The notes below the pieces were generated by a model that did not search any database, was not told where the DNA came from, and was given only the letters and a program-made list of their open reading frames with translations. The position numbers and the translations under genes were made by a program. A stretch of 24,451 nt of DNA from a virus, in IMG/VR virus record IMGVR_UViG_3300026528_000004, positions 1 through 24,451 of that record, one strand, 5' to 3'. Every line of letters starts with the position of its first letter. Position 1 is the stretch's first letter. Of this stretch, positions 6,837-14,474 are shown one piece after another.

Positions 6837-8516
6837 TCAATGAGTCCTATGAAATCTCTTAACCATCTGAATTTTATTCACTGAGGATTCAATCCCTCGT
6901 GCGTTGCGGTAAAATGCGGTCCAATCATTAGTCTCAGTTAACTTCCGTGTCAATTCCTCTTGTTTTTGAATTCTTTCAAATTCATTCTTCGATTCCATAA
7001 AGTATCTTTCAGCAGAATCAACCGCATAACGCAAATCATCATAAGGGTCGTCACCCTCGAATTCGGCCACATCCTCAACTGGTTTACCTGATGTCGGTTT
7101 TTTATCATATGAACAGGATTTAATCGATTCAATCATCACAGGACAACAGTTTGGATGACCTTCATGGACTGATGCTTCGCATCTAAATATCTGTAGCTTT
7201 GGAATGTTATCTTCTGGTTCTGGAGGATTAAATTGGTCTATGTAGGACTTATACTCTTCTAAACCTCTATTACGAAGTAACCAACTAGCATATTCATCAT
7301 TATACACTAACTGCTCAGATTGAGATACGACTGGTTTAGTCCGCCAACGTAAATATTCATGAATTAACATCTTCCCAGCTACTCTAGAACCAGGAGAGTT
7401 ATTCGATAATTCTATGTTTCTCCCCAAGGCCGATTCAATTTGTTGTTGAATCGTATGTTCTTGTCCTCTTTCTTGTCCTGCTGATTTACAGAACTTAATC
7501 ACTCTAGGATTCTCTTTTTCTACGAAGTCTTTAATGACAGGTGCCCATTCTTCAATCTTTGTTTTCAGCCAATATAATTCTCTATAAAGGAAAAGTCTTT
7601 TCTGAGGTGAAACCGCATAGAATCCAACATACGTCATTGCCGCGAATCCCCAATCTCCGACAATGAATTTCGGCCACCACTCAGGAATTGAGAATGGTGG
7701 AATCACATGTAAAGCATTTGGTGGTTCATCTGGATACTGTCTATCTCTAAATTCATCAAAGACTTGACCTTGATAGGCATTCCAATCTCCATACTTCTTT
7801 GCCTTACGCTCCGCTTCTGGCCTCGCATCTAATGATTGACTATATGTTGGGTCGATATGTTCTTCATTATCAGCTAGAGTAGCATGAATATAAATCCTCT
7901 TATTATTTCCACGACCTATGATTATCTTGCCACCTTCAGGAAATGGGTCTACAAATCGTTTCTTTACAAATGTATGTCCAATACCTCCAGGCATTCCAGC
8001 TCCACGAACTATAGATGGGAGGCCACTACCTTTAGGGGCACGATTGCGTTCAAATGCGATGTATAAGTATATATATTCTGTTAAGAGAGTAATTTCATCT
8101 GGAGTGAATAAAGATATTTCCATCGTATCATATTGATGGACATCATTCTCTGTTTCACAATGACCCAAAAATATCATCGCGCCTGAGTTAGTTGAAATCT
8201 CTCTTGCACCAAATTGGTCAAGTCTAGGGAATGTCCATATCATATCTGTCTTATTGAATGTTGCACCGAACTTCGGATATATCTCTCGACTGCGAGGCAT
8301 GACTTCATTACGAAGTTCTGGAAATGTTCGACGTAGAAATACCTGTTTGAACATCGAGTTTTCATGCCATCGATGGACTATTCCATATACAAGTAATACG
8401 TCAGATTTCCCAGACCCAGCCCCGCCTGCGTATATAGCCTCTTTAATAGTTGTCGGAAGCGCGAGGAACTGTTCCTGTTTCTTGTTGGGTCGCCAAAATG
8501 ATTTATCGAAGCTCAT
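6837..8516 (-). CDS. terL: Terminase large subunit
   Basis: 559 aa, normal length for the family. TerL is the ATP-driven motor and nuclease that packages phage DNA through the portal. Walker A is at residues 31-38 (GGAGSGKS). A Walker B-like segment follows (YDTMEISLFTPDEI). The C-terminal RNase H-fold nuclease starts near FIVGDWGF, with its first catalytic Asp, and a later acidic cluster (DDPYDDLRYAVDSAERY) supplies further metal ligands. The start at 8516 is preceded by GGA at about 8 bases. No intein or intron interrupts it, unlike the helicase in this window. It is followed closely by five small genes and then the portal. Confidence 0.93.
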   Translation of the reverse strand: MSFDKSFWRPNKKQEQFLALPTTIKEAIYAGGAGSGKSDVLLVYGIVHRWHENSMFKQVFLRRTFPELRNEVMPRSREIYPKFGATFNKTDMIWTFPRLDQFGAREISTNSGAMIFLGHCETENDVHQYDTMEISLFTPDEITLLTEYIYLYIAFERNRAPKGSGLPSIVRGAGMPGGIGHTFVKKRFVDPFPEGGKIIIGRGNNKRIYIHATLADNEEHIDPTYSQSLDARPEAERKAKKYGDWNAYQGQVFDEFRDRQYPDEPPNALHVIPPFSIPEWWPKFIVGDWGFAAMTYVGFYAVSPQKRLFLYRELYWLKTKIEEWAPVIKDFVEKENPRVIKFCKSAGQERGQEHTIQQQIESALGRNIELSNNSPGSRVAGKMLIHEYLRWRTKPVVSQSEQLVYNDEYASWLLRNRGLEEYKSYIDQFNPPEPEDNIPKLQIFRCEASVHEGHPNCCPVMIESIKSCSYDKKPTSGKPVEDVAEFEGDDPYDDLRYAVDSAERYFMESKNEFERIQKQEELTRKLTETNDWTAFYRNARGIESSVNKIQMVKRFHRTH

Positions 8517-8552
8517 TCATTCCATCCACTGAATGAATTTAATGAAATGAAA

Positions 8553-8849
8553 TTAAACAGTATTCGCCTTAATAGCTGCTGCTAATGCTTCCTTTGATGC
8601 ACCTAATTGATTAATCACTGCATCAAATTGTGCAGGGTCATTTGATACTCTCGCGTCAATTAACATTTGATGTAATTGATTCAACAATAACAAGGCTGAT
8701 TGTTCTACATCTGTATTCTCAGTAACTTGCACTTTCAAATCATTTAATGTAGCCATCTGTCTACTCTCCTTGCTTAGTATCAACTGAAGTAACGAAATGA
8801 TTTTATCTAATCGTGCATTATCATGATGATGAAAGAAATGAAATTCCAT
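8553..8849 (-). CDS. Small coiled-coil phage protein with two possible starts
   Basis: 98 aa from the ATG at 8849, or 67 aa from an in-frame ATG at 8756. The inner start is preceded by AAGGAG at 9 bases, whereas at 8849 the AGGA is directly against the ATG. The inner form begins MATLNDLKVQVTENTDVEQS, a pattern I associate with short phage proteins whose core is a heptad helix ending in A-x-A-I-x-A-N-T. The longer form adds a His-rich stretch (FHFFHHHDN) and a helix. Function is unknown. It lies just before TerL, 36 bases away. Both forms may be made. Confidence 0.6.
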   Translation of the reverse strand: MEFHFFHHHDNARLDKIISLLQLILSKESRQMATLNDLKVQVTENTDVEQSALLLLNQLHQMLIDARVSNDPAQFDAVINQLGASKEALAAAIKANTV

Positions 8850-8855
8850 TCCTAA

Positions 8856-9119
8856 TCATAACTTGAAAAGAATTTTAGCCTCAGCATCGCGTTCACCAGT
8901 CCAATTATATAAAAAGGCCGCTTCAACTGACCATTCACCTTTCAATCCAATAACTGTTACTGGTCTATGATATATAATTGCAGCCTTTACTCCATCAGAC
9001 CTAACAGTTCCAACTCCGACAAGATGATGTGATTCATCTAATTCTGGTAAAACTGTATCCTCAAATACTTTCTGTAATGCTTCAGATGAAAATAAATTAG
9101 TTCCTCTTCCTTCAGTCAT
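8856..9119 (-). CDS. Hypothetical small protein
   Basis: 87 aa. A helical N-terminus (EALQKVFEDTVLPELDESHH) is followed by alternating beta strands (LVGVGTVRSDGVKAAIIYHR, then WSVEAAFLYNWTGERDAEAKILFKL). The strand pattern and the final aromatic/basic residues recall small outer-membrane or colicin-resistance-like phage proteins, but no family can be named. The start overlaps the stop of a tiny membrane gene (ATGA), and the gene ends 6 bases before the next. There is no predicted signal peptide. Confidence 0.55.
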   Translation of the reverse strand: MTEGRGTNLFSSEALQKVFEDTVLPELDESHHLVGVGTVRSDGVKAAIIYHRPVTVIGLKGEWSVEAAFLYNWTGERDAEAKILFKL

Positions 9120-9217
9120 GGTTTGTTACTACTAAAAACAAAAGATAACCAAATGAATAGACCTAGTATAATGATACCTGAAATAAGTCCTGAATGACTT
9201 GTTATGAAATGAATCAT
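9116..9217 (-). CDS. Tiny single-span membrane protein
   Basis: 33 aa, MIHFITSHSG followed by a strongly hydrophobic span (LISGIIILGLFIWLSFVFSS) and a short polar end. The stop overlaps the next start as ATGA. No SD is seen. It fills what would otherwise be the only gap in this gene run, which supports it being real. It could be a lysis accessory (holin or spanin-like) peptide, but nothing specific shows that and no endolysin is visible in the window. Confidence 0.5.
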   Translation of the reverse strand: MIHFITSHSGLISGIIILGLFIWLSFVFSSNKP

Positions 9218-9236
9218 TTTGAATGAATTGAATGAA

Positions 9237-9497
9237 TCATCGCGTTCGTCTATCCGAAATTAAGAAATTTCGTCTTTCTGAAGTGCGAGGTTCTAATCCA
9301 GAGTCGAGAATCTTCTTATGAATTAATTCCTTAATTCTTGATGACTTAATTTTAAGTTCAATCATTTCTAGTTCAAATTGTTTATTCATTTCAACTACTG
9401 ATTCCCATTTATCGAGTGAATCTTCGGATTTAGTTAAGAGTCGATTTAGACTTAATGAAACTTGATGTAATTCATTACATAAATCCAATATGTTCAT
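9237..9497 (-). CDS. Hypothetical helical protein
   Basis: 86 aa, almost entirely predicted helix with Leu/Ile heptads (LCNELHQVSLSLNRLLTKSE, later LEMIELKIKSSRIKELIHKK) and a basic C-terminus (SERRNFLISDRRTR). Probably a coiled coil. It starts 4 bases after the previous stop without an SD, so coupling is likely. No family recognised. A 19-base AT-rich gap rich in the word TGAAT separates it from the tiny membrane gene. Confidence 0.5.
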   Translation of the reverse strand: MNILDLCNELHQVSLSLNRLLTKSEDSLDKWESVVEMNKQFELEMIELKIKSSRIKELIHKKILDSGLEPRTSERRNFLISDRRTR

Positions 9498-9501
9498 TTA
9501 T

Positions 9502-9783
9502 TTAATGATTTGATTTCTTTAATACATCTTCATCTGGAATTTTGGCTGATTGAGCATTCAATGTATTTCTGAAGTTCTCTTTTTCTTTCTCAGTCATTTT
9601 CTTGTTAATTAAATCCTCCATTCTAGACTGATGATTCATTCTAGGGGCTGTAGCTAGGAATGCTGATATTCCAGAAAATACAAGCGCGAGGTTACTGAAG
9701 AGAGGATTATTACTCTTAGTAGTAGCTGATAATAGACCTGATGCAATAGCAGAACTGATTAGTAGTAAGTCCTTACGTTTCAT
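9502..9783 (-). CDS. Small membrane protein
   Basis: 93 aa. Two hydrophobic stretches lie in the first half (LLLISSAIASGLLSA and NLALVFSGISAFLATA), followed by a charged helical tail (NHQSRMEDLINKKMTEKEKE). The short hairpin of two spans with a charged tail is compatible with a holin-like protein, but also with many other small phage membrane proteins. Its ATG overlaps the stop of the upstream 50-aa membrane gene. It lies in a cluster of small membrane genes after the tail fibre, which is a common place for lysis genes, but no endolysin is nearby. Confidence 0.5.
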   Translation of the reverse strand: MKRKDLLLISSAIASGLLSATTKSNNPLFSNLALVFSGISAFLATAPRMNHQSRMEDLINKKMTEKEKENFRNTLNAQSAKIPDEDVLKKSNH

Positions 9784-9932
9784 TTCTTTTGACTCTGCTG
9801 TGATTGAATTTGGTCTCGAATAGCATCGACAAATTTATGGTCGAGCCATAAATGGTAACTACTCAAATATAACATCATTCCCACAATCCCTAGACACAAT
9901 GCAATTAAATATCTCCAATAATCCTTATTCAT
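9780..9932 (-). CDS. Tiny membrane protein after the tail fibre
   Basis: 50 aa, MNKDYWRYLIALCLGIVGMM and onward to LYLSSYHLWL form one membrane span, followed by a polar Gln-rich tail ending SQQSQKK. The start overlaps the tail-fibre stop (TAATG) and the stop overlaps the next start (ATGA). This tight packing at both ends makes it a convincing gene despite its size. Function is unknown; together with the next gene it could form a lysis pair, which is only a suggestion. Confidence 0.6.
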   Translation of the reverse strand: MNKDYWRYLIALCLGIVGMMLYLSSYHLWLDHKFVDAIRDQIQSQQSQKK

Positions 9933-12010
9933 TAGTATCCAATACATCCATAATTAATAACATCTGAAGCAAGAAACGTTCCAGATAAAATTACTGTAGT
10001 TGTAGTAGAAATTATCTTAGTTACTCCACCCGCAGTTGTTTCATCATTTCCCCAACAACTCGGAGCGTTACTATATGCAGTCCCGAAAGTAATCGTGCAT
10101 GATGTTCCACTTGTCGCGCCTACTGTAATCTTTCCGGCTGAATCGGTTCCGGCTATTGTTGGTGATGTAGTGCCACAGGAATTTGATGTTGTTGAAGCAA
10201 CAGTAGGGGCGGTGCCGCCTCCTATTAAGTGTCTGAGACGAAGGTCTCTGCATCGCGAAGCTGTTGAACAATCAGCCGTTGAACCAACGTCAATTTGTCC
10301 GGCCGCGCTTCTTGCTAGAACAGCATCAGGTGTGCTGTTAGTTCCATTTTGAAAAGCCAATAAACCACTAACCGCAAATTCAGAAGTTCCGCCATAACTA
10401 CCAACTGTAGCTACTCCACTTGAACCATACTTTAAAGCGTAGGCATTATTAGAAGCTGCTGTTCCATCAATGGAGAAAACACTAGTGCTGCCTACTAAGA
10501 ATGAAAATCTGCTGGTTCCTCCGACTTGTAAATCTACCAATATTGAGCCGCTCGCACTTGCTGTATTTGTGACATTTCCCTTTAAAAATGTGAATGTTGT
10601 TCCACTCGCATTCCACGTCTGCGTAATATTCAGTGCTGGTTGACTCGTCGTCTGGGTCGCGCCTGTAATGATTAATCCACTACCACCAGCTACTTCAGTA
10701 ATCGTTTGATTTCCAGTAAACGTATTCGCCGCATCCGTCCGCGCAATCGTCGCAGAGGTCGAGGGAAACGTCATCGTCGTCGAATCGGTTCCTGCTAATG
10801 TGAGACTATTATTAAATGTTAATGTTTTACCAGCCGCACCAGTTAGTGTGTAGGTTCCAGTAGTGAATGTATTTCCATTTATACTCGTGGCAGTAGCCAC
10901 CCCTAATGATGGTGTAGTGAGAACAGGCGAAGTCATTGTTTGAACGCCTGTAAATGTATTAGCAGCGTCAGTTCGTGCTATCGTAGCGGAAGTTGATGGA
11001 AAAGTCATTGTCGTTCCATCAGTTCCACTCAGAGTTAATCCATTATTGACGACAAAAGTCTTTGCATTCGCTAGAGTAAATGTTCCTGTTGTTGTAGTTA
11101 TAGTTAATCCATTAATTGAGGTAGCTGTAGCTACGCCTAGACTTGGTGTAGTGAGAGATGGTGAAGTTCCAAATACTAATGCACCTGAACCTGTTTCATT
11201 AGATATAACTCCAGCCAATTGAGCGGATGTCGTTGAAGCGAATTGAGATAAGTCTCCTGCTGTTGTGGCAAGTCCTGATGTATAAGCTGATGTGAGTGTA
11301 GTGCATGTAGGCACACCAGTTCTCGCAGCTATTGAAGTGACAGCCTGATTTGTGCAATTGCCTCCAGCAACTACAATAGAACCAGTTCCATTTTGAAAAT
11401 CACTTCCATATAGAACACGAATTAATTTGGATGAACTTCCTATGTCATATGTATTATTGACAAATGGTAAAAAGTGACCTGTTGATGAAATTTGCCATCT
11501 ACTTGTAGCCTCTGTAGCTAAATAGACACCATTAGAACCAGCAGCGGAGCCAATCACTGTATCACGCGCGGTTCCTGAATTGACTCCACCCTGAGTGCCT
11601 ATAACGAAAGTATTTCCTGACCAACCTATTGCACCAAATTCGGCTGAACTACCATTTTTAATGGCAAAGGTATTTGATGCAGAATTATCTACACTATACA
11701 GTCGAATAAATCCTGATGATGAGCCTCTCTGAAAACATGTATCATCATTAGCTGTATCGACACAGAATGTATCACTAACTCCACTACTTCCACCACCTGA
11801 ACCGAGTAGAGTCCAAACATGAGTTGATGAAGGACAATTGTATAGGGCACCAGAAGTGCGATGAATATATAAGCCTCCACTCTGACAGGTTCCGGTGACA
11901 TTAGTTCCACTTCTTATCACACCATTCAAGAAAGTATTAGTCTGTTGTCCTCTTACTATACTACCGACTAATATTCCTGCTGTCAATGAAATGATGAATA
12001 GTTTCTTCAT
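9932..12010 (-). CDS. Tail fibre-like structural protein with signal peptide
   Basis: 692 aa, dominated by Thr, Ser, Gly and Ala in short beta repeats, as in trimeric phage fibres. The N-terminus (MKKLFIISLTAGILVGSIVR) is a textbook Sec signal peptide, with likely cleavage just after it before QQTN. The middle has two tandem 78-aa repeats (LTTPSLGVATATSING to NTFTG). The C-terminal part has paired cysteines (CRDLRL, NSCGTT, GTSCTI, PSCWGN, YGCIGY) and is probably a folded head domain. Fibres of this type are common in environmental phages and bind host surface glycans or proteins. The start is preceded by the recurring directional motif but only a weak GAGA. A signal peptide is odd for a virion protein assembled in the cytoplasm. 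Confidence 0.7.
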   Translation of the reverse strand: MKKLFIISLTAGILVGSIVRGQQTNTFLNGVIRSGTNVTGTCQSGGLYIHRTSGALYNCPSSTHVWTLLGSGGGSSGVSDTFCVDTANDDTCFQRGSSSGFIRLYSVDNSASNTFAIKNGSSAEFGAIGWSGNTFVIGTQGGVNSGTARDTVIGSAAGSNGVYLATEATSRWQISSTGHFLPFVNNTYDIGSSSKLIRVLYGSDFQNGTGSIVVAGGNCTNQAVTSIAARTGVPTCTTLTSAYTSGLATTAGDLSQFASTTSAQLAGVISNETGSGALVFGTSPSLTTPSLGVATATSINGLTITTTTGTFTLANAKTFVVNNGLTLSGTDGTTMTFPSTSATIARTDAANTFTGVQTMTSPVLTTPSLGVATATSINGNTFTTGTYTLTGAAGKTLTFNNSLTLAGTDSTTMTFPSTSATIARTDAANTFTGNQTITEVAGGSGLIITGATQTTSQPALNITQTWNASGTTFTFLKGNVTNTASASGSILVDLQVGGTSRFSFLVGSTSVFSIDGTAASNNAYALKYGSSGVATVGSYGGTSEFAVSGLLAFQNGTNSTPDAVLARSAAGQIDVGSTADCSTASRCRDLRLRHLIGGGTAPTVASTTSNSCGTTSPTIAGTDSAGKITVGATSGTSCTITFGTAYSNAPSCWGNDETTAGGVTKIISTTTTVILSGTFLASDVINYGCIGY
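10688..11155 (-). repeat. Two tandem 234-bp repeats inside the tail fibre
   Basis: Units at 11155-10922 and 10921-10688 each encode 78 residues beginning LTTPSLGVATATSING and ending in NTFTG plus a short tail. The protein copies are very similar; at DNA level they have many synonymous differences, so the duplication is not recent or has been kept by selection. The frame is kept exactly. Such units can change fibre length by recombination. Confidence 0.8.
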
Positions 12011-12021
12011 TTTATCTCGAT

Positions 12022-12046
12022 AAGGCCCATTATGAGCACTGAATTT
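12022..12046 (-). repeat. Directional intergenic motif, copy before tail fibre
   Basis: Read on the minus strand: CAGTGCTCATAATGGGCC, then TTATCG, 12 bases before the tail-fibre ATG. It is one of about ten related copies (core CTCATNATGGGCCGTAWTC) in the window. Confidence 0.65.
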
Positions 12047-12070
12047 ATCGAATGATTAGCACTGACTTAA

Positions 12071-12400
12071 TCAAATATTCACAGTTACAGTGACCGAAGT
12101 CCCACCAGTTCTCGATACCTGTCTAACCTTAATGAATCGAACATTAATTGGCTGAATATGTCTCATTTCTCCTGCTGCTAATGTCGCTTCATCGAGTAGG
12201 GCATAATTGGAATCATTTATCGCGCCTAATAATTGTAAATCTATTGCCGACGCAGTCCCATCAATGACTGATTGCCATACTAATGGCCTACCTTTACTTG
12301 GCCAATTAGATGGAAGTGCAAAAACTGAACCTGTTGTATCGGCCGTAGAGGTTAGTGTGTCAAGTAATTTCTCTGGAAATCCAATTTGCATTATAGTCAT
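12071..12400 (-). CDS. Probable small virion protein, beta-rich
   Basis: 109 aa. The sequence alternates short strands and turns (GSVFALPSNWPSKGRPLVWQ, then DLQLLGAINDSNYALLDEAT) and ends with a strand-rich segment (VRFIKVRQVSRTGGTSVTVT). That pattern suits a small beta-sandwich such as a decoration, fibre or neck protein. It lies between the LamG gene and the tail fibre, both probable virion proteins. No family recognised. Start at 12400 with a weak GGA upstream; an ATG three codons later is possible. Confidence 0.55.
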   Translation of the reverse strand: MTIMQIGFPEKLLDTLTSTADTTGSVFALPSNWPSKGRPLVWQSVIDGTASAIDLQLLGAINDSNYALLDEATLAAGEMRHIQPINVRFIKVRQVSRTGGTSVTVTVNI

Positions 12401-12410
12401 AATTTAATCC

Positions 12411-12446
12411 AATCTATCGAATACAGCCCATTATGAGCACTGAATT
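12411..12446 (-). repeat. Directional intergenic motif, copy between LamG and 109-aa genes
   Basis: Minus strand, directly after the LamG stop: TTCAGTGCTCATAATGGG, then CTGTATTCGATAGATT. It fills almost the whole 44-base gap. The copy at 13302-13337 matches it in nearly every base, including the GTATTCGATAGATT tail. Confidence 0.75.
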
Positions 12447-13290
12447 AAATACGTTCAAATTGATGAATAGGTAAAGTAATATCACCAGGAGGCCAAGTCT
12501 GAGTATTTACTGCTGGAACAAATCCAGTAGGACTGGGACTAAGAAAGAAATAACTTTTCATCATTGGAGAATACAAATGTTCATAAGGCGAAGCACTCCA
12601 ATAAGCGCAAAGCGCGTCAGACCATTGAGTTGAATAGATAGCGAAGTAATTGATGTCCTGAATATCAGAGCCGTTGACTCCATTACCTACATTAAGAGTC
12701 AAATTATCATTCGCGACTGTTCTACTGATTCCAGTCGATTGAGATGCAACTTTTACTCCATTTTGCCAAATTGAACTTCCTTTGTCTCCGGCTGTGAATA
12801 TCCATTTTTCTGGAATTGTAGTTGAAAATGATAATCCACTCACTGTCAATCGATTAGGTGAACTAGTCCCACCAAAATCCCAATATACAATACCATCATT
12901 ATAAGGGCAATGCGCGCCACATCGACTTGCTGTAGTCGCGGTGGTCCCAAAGAATCCAACTCCCCTATTTGTTGAATCTATCTTAAGTCTAATTACAGCT
13001 ATTGTTACATTCTTAGATGGAAGAAATGAAAAGGTTCCATCTGTTATTGTGATATAATCATTTACTGTAGGAAAATTAAGTCCTATTCCATGGAGGTTAG
13101 ATTTCCATGCAGGGCTACCTGTGGCTGACGCCACTTGAACTGGTAATACTGATGAACCACTAGTAATTAGGGCAGGCCCGAAGCCTTCATTAAATAATAC
13201 TGCTAATAAAAGACTCTGACTAAATGGATGTGATGGATTTATTCTTGCCCCCAAAGGTGGCTTCATTGAACCATGACTTAAAAGATACAT
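12445..13290 (-). CDS. LamG/concanavalin-like structural protein
   Basis: 281 aa. The opening (MKPPLGARINPSHPFSQSLL, then LFNEGFGPAL) follows the form often seen in phage proteins with a laminin-G-like (LamG_3) fold: a short lead P-P-x-G-x-x-I-N-x-x-H-P, then NEG. The middle has the usual jelly-roll strands (GIGLNFPTVNDYITITDGTF; FSTTIPEKWIFTAGDKGSSI; IWQNGVKVASQSTG) and near the end the sequence DIQDINYFAIYSTQWSDALC, also typical. These domains bind carbohydrate and sit in tail fibres, spikes or head appendages. Its location beside other fibre-type genes agrees. No signal peptide is present. Confidence 0.7.
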   Translation of the reverse strand: MYLLSHGSMKPPLGARINPSHPFSQSLLLAVLFNEGFGPALITSGSSVLPVQVASATGSPAWKSNLHGIGLNFPTVNDYITITDGTFSFLPSKNVTIAVIRLKIDSTNRGVGFFGTTATTASRCGAHCPYNDGIVYWDFGGTSSPNRLTVSGLSFSTTIPEKWIFTAGDKGSSIWQNGVKVASQSTGISRTVANDNLTLNVGNGVNGSDIQDINYFAIYSTQWSDALCAYWSASPYEHLYSPMMKSYFFLSPSPTGFVPAVNTQTWPPGDITLPIHQFERI

Positions 13291-13301
13291 TGGACTAAAC
13301 T

Positions 13302-13337
13302 AATCTATCGAATACAACCCATCATGAGCACTGTTTA
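13302..13337 (-). repeat. Directional intergenic motif, copy between 131-aa and LamG genes
   Basis: Minus strand: CAGTGCTCATGATGGGTT, then GTATTCGATAGATT, placed just after the stop of the 131-aa gene and 11 bases before the LamG ATG. Confidence 0.75.
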
Positions 13338-13730
13338 AACCGAAACAATCGATGCAATCACATCACCAGTAATCTCAGTAGTCACGGCATTTGTAGCATC
13401 GAGATTGGTTCGTTTAATATTATACTTTCCACATGGTAATACAAAACGAATCGATTCTGCTGTGGATGCTGTAGTAGATGGAAGTGTATAGGAAAGGAAT
13501 GGAGTTTGACCTAAAGTTGGAGTCGTTCCATAATTATCATATACATCAACTCTCACACCTTTAGTTGCCGCGACTGTTCCACCTGGAGTATTCTTTACAT
13601 GAACTCGCGTTTCAAATACTGTTGAACCATCATAATTGTCATTGGCTGTAGCTCCACCTGCTAATGATGCTGATGCGCTGATATTTCCGGCTGTATTAGG
13701 AGTGTATGTTGGAGTTGATGTTGTTGCCAT
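13335..13730 (-). CDS. Probable virion protein, beta-rich
   Basis: 131 aa, rich in Thr, Ala, Ser and Gly, with clear beta strands (TVFETRVHVKNTPGGTVAAT; RVDVYDNYGTTPTLGQTPFL; SIRFVLPCGKYNIKRTNLDA). Probably a small structural protein, perhaps a decoration or baseplate/fibre-associated one. It is the first structural gene after the terminator at 13803-13832, so it needs read-through or its own promoter. A 20-codon open frame ends one base before its GATG start region and may couple translation. No family recognised. Confidence 0.6.
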   Translation of the reverse strand: MATTSTPTYTPNTAGNISASASLAGGATANDNYDGSTVFETRVHVKNTPGGTVAATKGVRVDVYDNYGTTPTLGQTPFLSYTLPSTTASTAESIRFVLPCGKYNIKRTNLDATNAVTTEITGDVIASIVSV

Positions 13731-13731
13731 C

Positions 13732-13794
13732 TTATTCTCTATTTAATTGAAGCGCGATGTCTAATTCATTGTTATCAAATAAATCAAAATTCAT
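13732..13794 (-). CDS. Possible 20-aa leader peptide
   Basis: An open frame MNFDLFDNNELDIALQLNRE begins at 13794 after GAGGT at about 4 bases and ends just before the start of the 131-aa virion gene. It lies immediately downstream of a terminator hairpin. The acidic, non-repetitive peptide has no known relative. It could be a leader that couples translation, or chance. Confidence 0.35.
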   Translation of the reverse strand: MNFDLFDNNELDIALQLNRE

Positions 13795-13802
13795 GTTGAC
13801 CT

Positions 13803-13832
13803 CGCAAAAGGAAAGACCTTTTGTGGTCTTTC
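13803..13832 (-). terminator. Rho-independent terminator
   Basis: On the minus strand a perfect 8-bp stem GAAAGACC/GGTCTTTC (13832-13811) with a 6-base loop is followed by CTTTTG. It separates the regulatory-side genes (HTH, membrane, 77-aa) from the virion genes. The T run is short, so partial read-through is plausible. Confidence 0.7.
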
Positions 13833-13836
13833 ATTC

Positions 13837-13869
13837 CATCGATTACGACCCATAATGAGCACTGAATCG
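13837..13869 (-). repeat. Directional intergenic motif, copy beside the terminator
   Basis: Minus strand: TTCAGTGCTCATTATGGGTC, then GTAATCGATGG, lying between the stop of the 77-aa gene and the terminator hairpin. Confidence 0.7.
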
Positions 13870-13890
13870 ACGCGCGATGTATCGATTAAA

Positions 13891-14124
13891 TCATTTCATA
13901 GCAGATGGTCTATGTAATTTAATACTCAAATCTAACTCACCATATCGAAGAGTTCCATTAGCTTCTATTTCTACTTCCTCATCTACTTCAAATGAACTAA
14001 GCATTATATCTATTCCATATTTTATTGCATTAGGAATATTTGGATTCTTTTCTAACAAACTCGATATACCTCTACTACTTCCAACTAACTTTATATTCCA
14101 TATTAATTTTTCATTTTCATCCAT
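13891..14124 (-). CDS. Hypothetical small protein
   Basis: 77 aa, acidic, with alternating polar and hydrophobic residues and a likely beta-helix-beta fold (KLIWNIKLVGSSRGISSLLE; NAIKYGIDIMLSSFEVDEEV; TLRYGELDLSIKLHR). The hydrophobic pattern suggests a compact soluble domain. I do not recognise it. It starts 12 bases after the stop of the previous membrane gene with no SD and is the last gene before a terminator. Confidence 0.55.
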   Translation of the reverse strand: MDENEKLIWNIKLVGSSRGISSLLEKNPNIPNAIKYGIDIMLSSFEVDEEVEIEANGTLRYGELDLSIKLHRPSAMK

Positions 14125-14136
14125 CTAATGAATTGA

Positions 14137-14442
14137 TTACGGCCCATGTTGGACTGGTTCATCTCTTCTAACAATAAGATTTCTTTCTATAATCTTTCTC
14201 TCAATCATTAGGTCTATATCAGTCTTTCTGAGTGTATTTCTTTCAGCTGATTCAATCAATCCAATAAGTTTAGTGTTTGATGCTGTATTCTCTTTGACTA
14301 TTGACATGAGTTGGTCGGCCGTGATTTTCCATAATTCAGTATATTGTTTGATGTCTTTTCGATAGAATACAAACATGAATCCGGCGAGGACGCCTCCTAC
14401 TCCTAGTGTGATGAGCCATTTAATGAATTCTGGTTGGTCCAT
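14137..14442 (-). CDS. Small membrane protein with coiled-coil tail
   Basis: 101 aa. One membrane span lies at residues about 8-26 (WLITLGVGGVLAGFMFVFY), then a long charged helix (LWKITADQLMSIVKENTASN to MIERKIIERNLI). A short N-terminus, one span and a long cytoplasmic or periplasmic helix is common in phage holin-like or XhlA-like proteins, but the same layout occurs in others. The last codons and stop lie inside a copy of the directional motif (CAACATGGGCCGTAATC), so the C-terminal HGP may come from the motif. No SD. Confidence 0.6.
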   Translation of the reverse strand: MDQPEFIKWLITLGVGGVLAGFMFVFYRKDIKQYTELWKITADQLMSIVKENTASNTKLIGLIESAERNTLRKTDIDLMIERKIIERNLIVRRDEPVQHGP

Positions 14443-14474
14443 TCATTTTATTCAATTCACTGAATCGAATTAAT

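Noticed and set aside
10095-10352. Plus-strand frame antisense to the tail fibre
   Set aside because: Repetitive Thr/Ser/Ala codons give open antisense frames; nothing on the plus strand here suggests transcription.
12022-12446. Reading the directional motif as ordinary sigma70 promoters with CATAAT as -10
   Set aside because: One copy (12411-12446) has TTGAAC 17 bases upstream, but the other copies have no -35, and CATNAT varies at a position that should be fixed.
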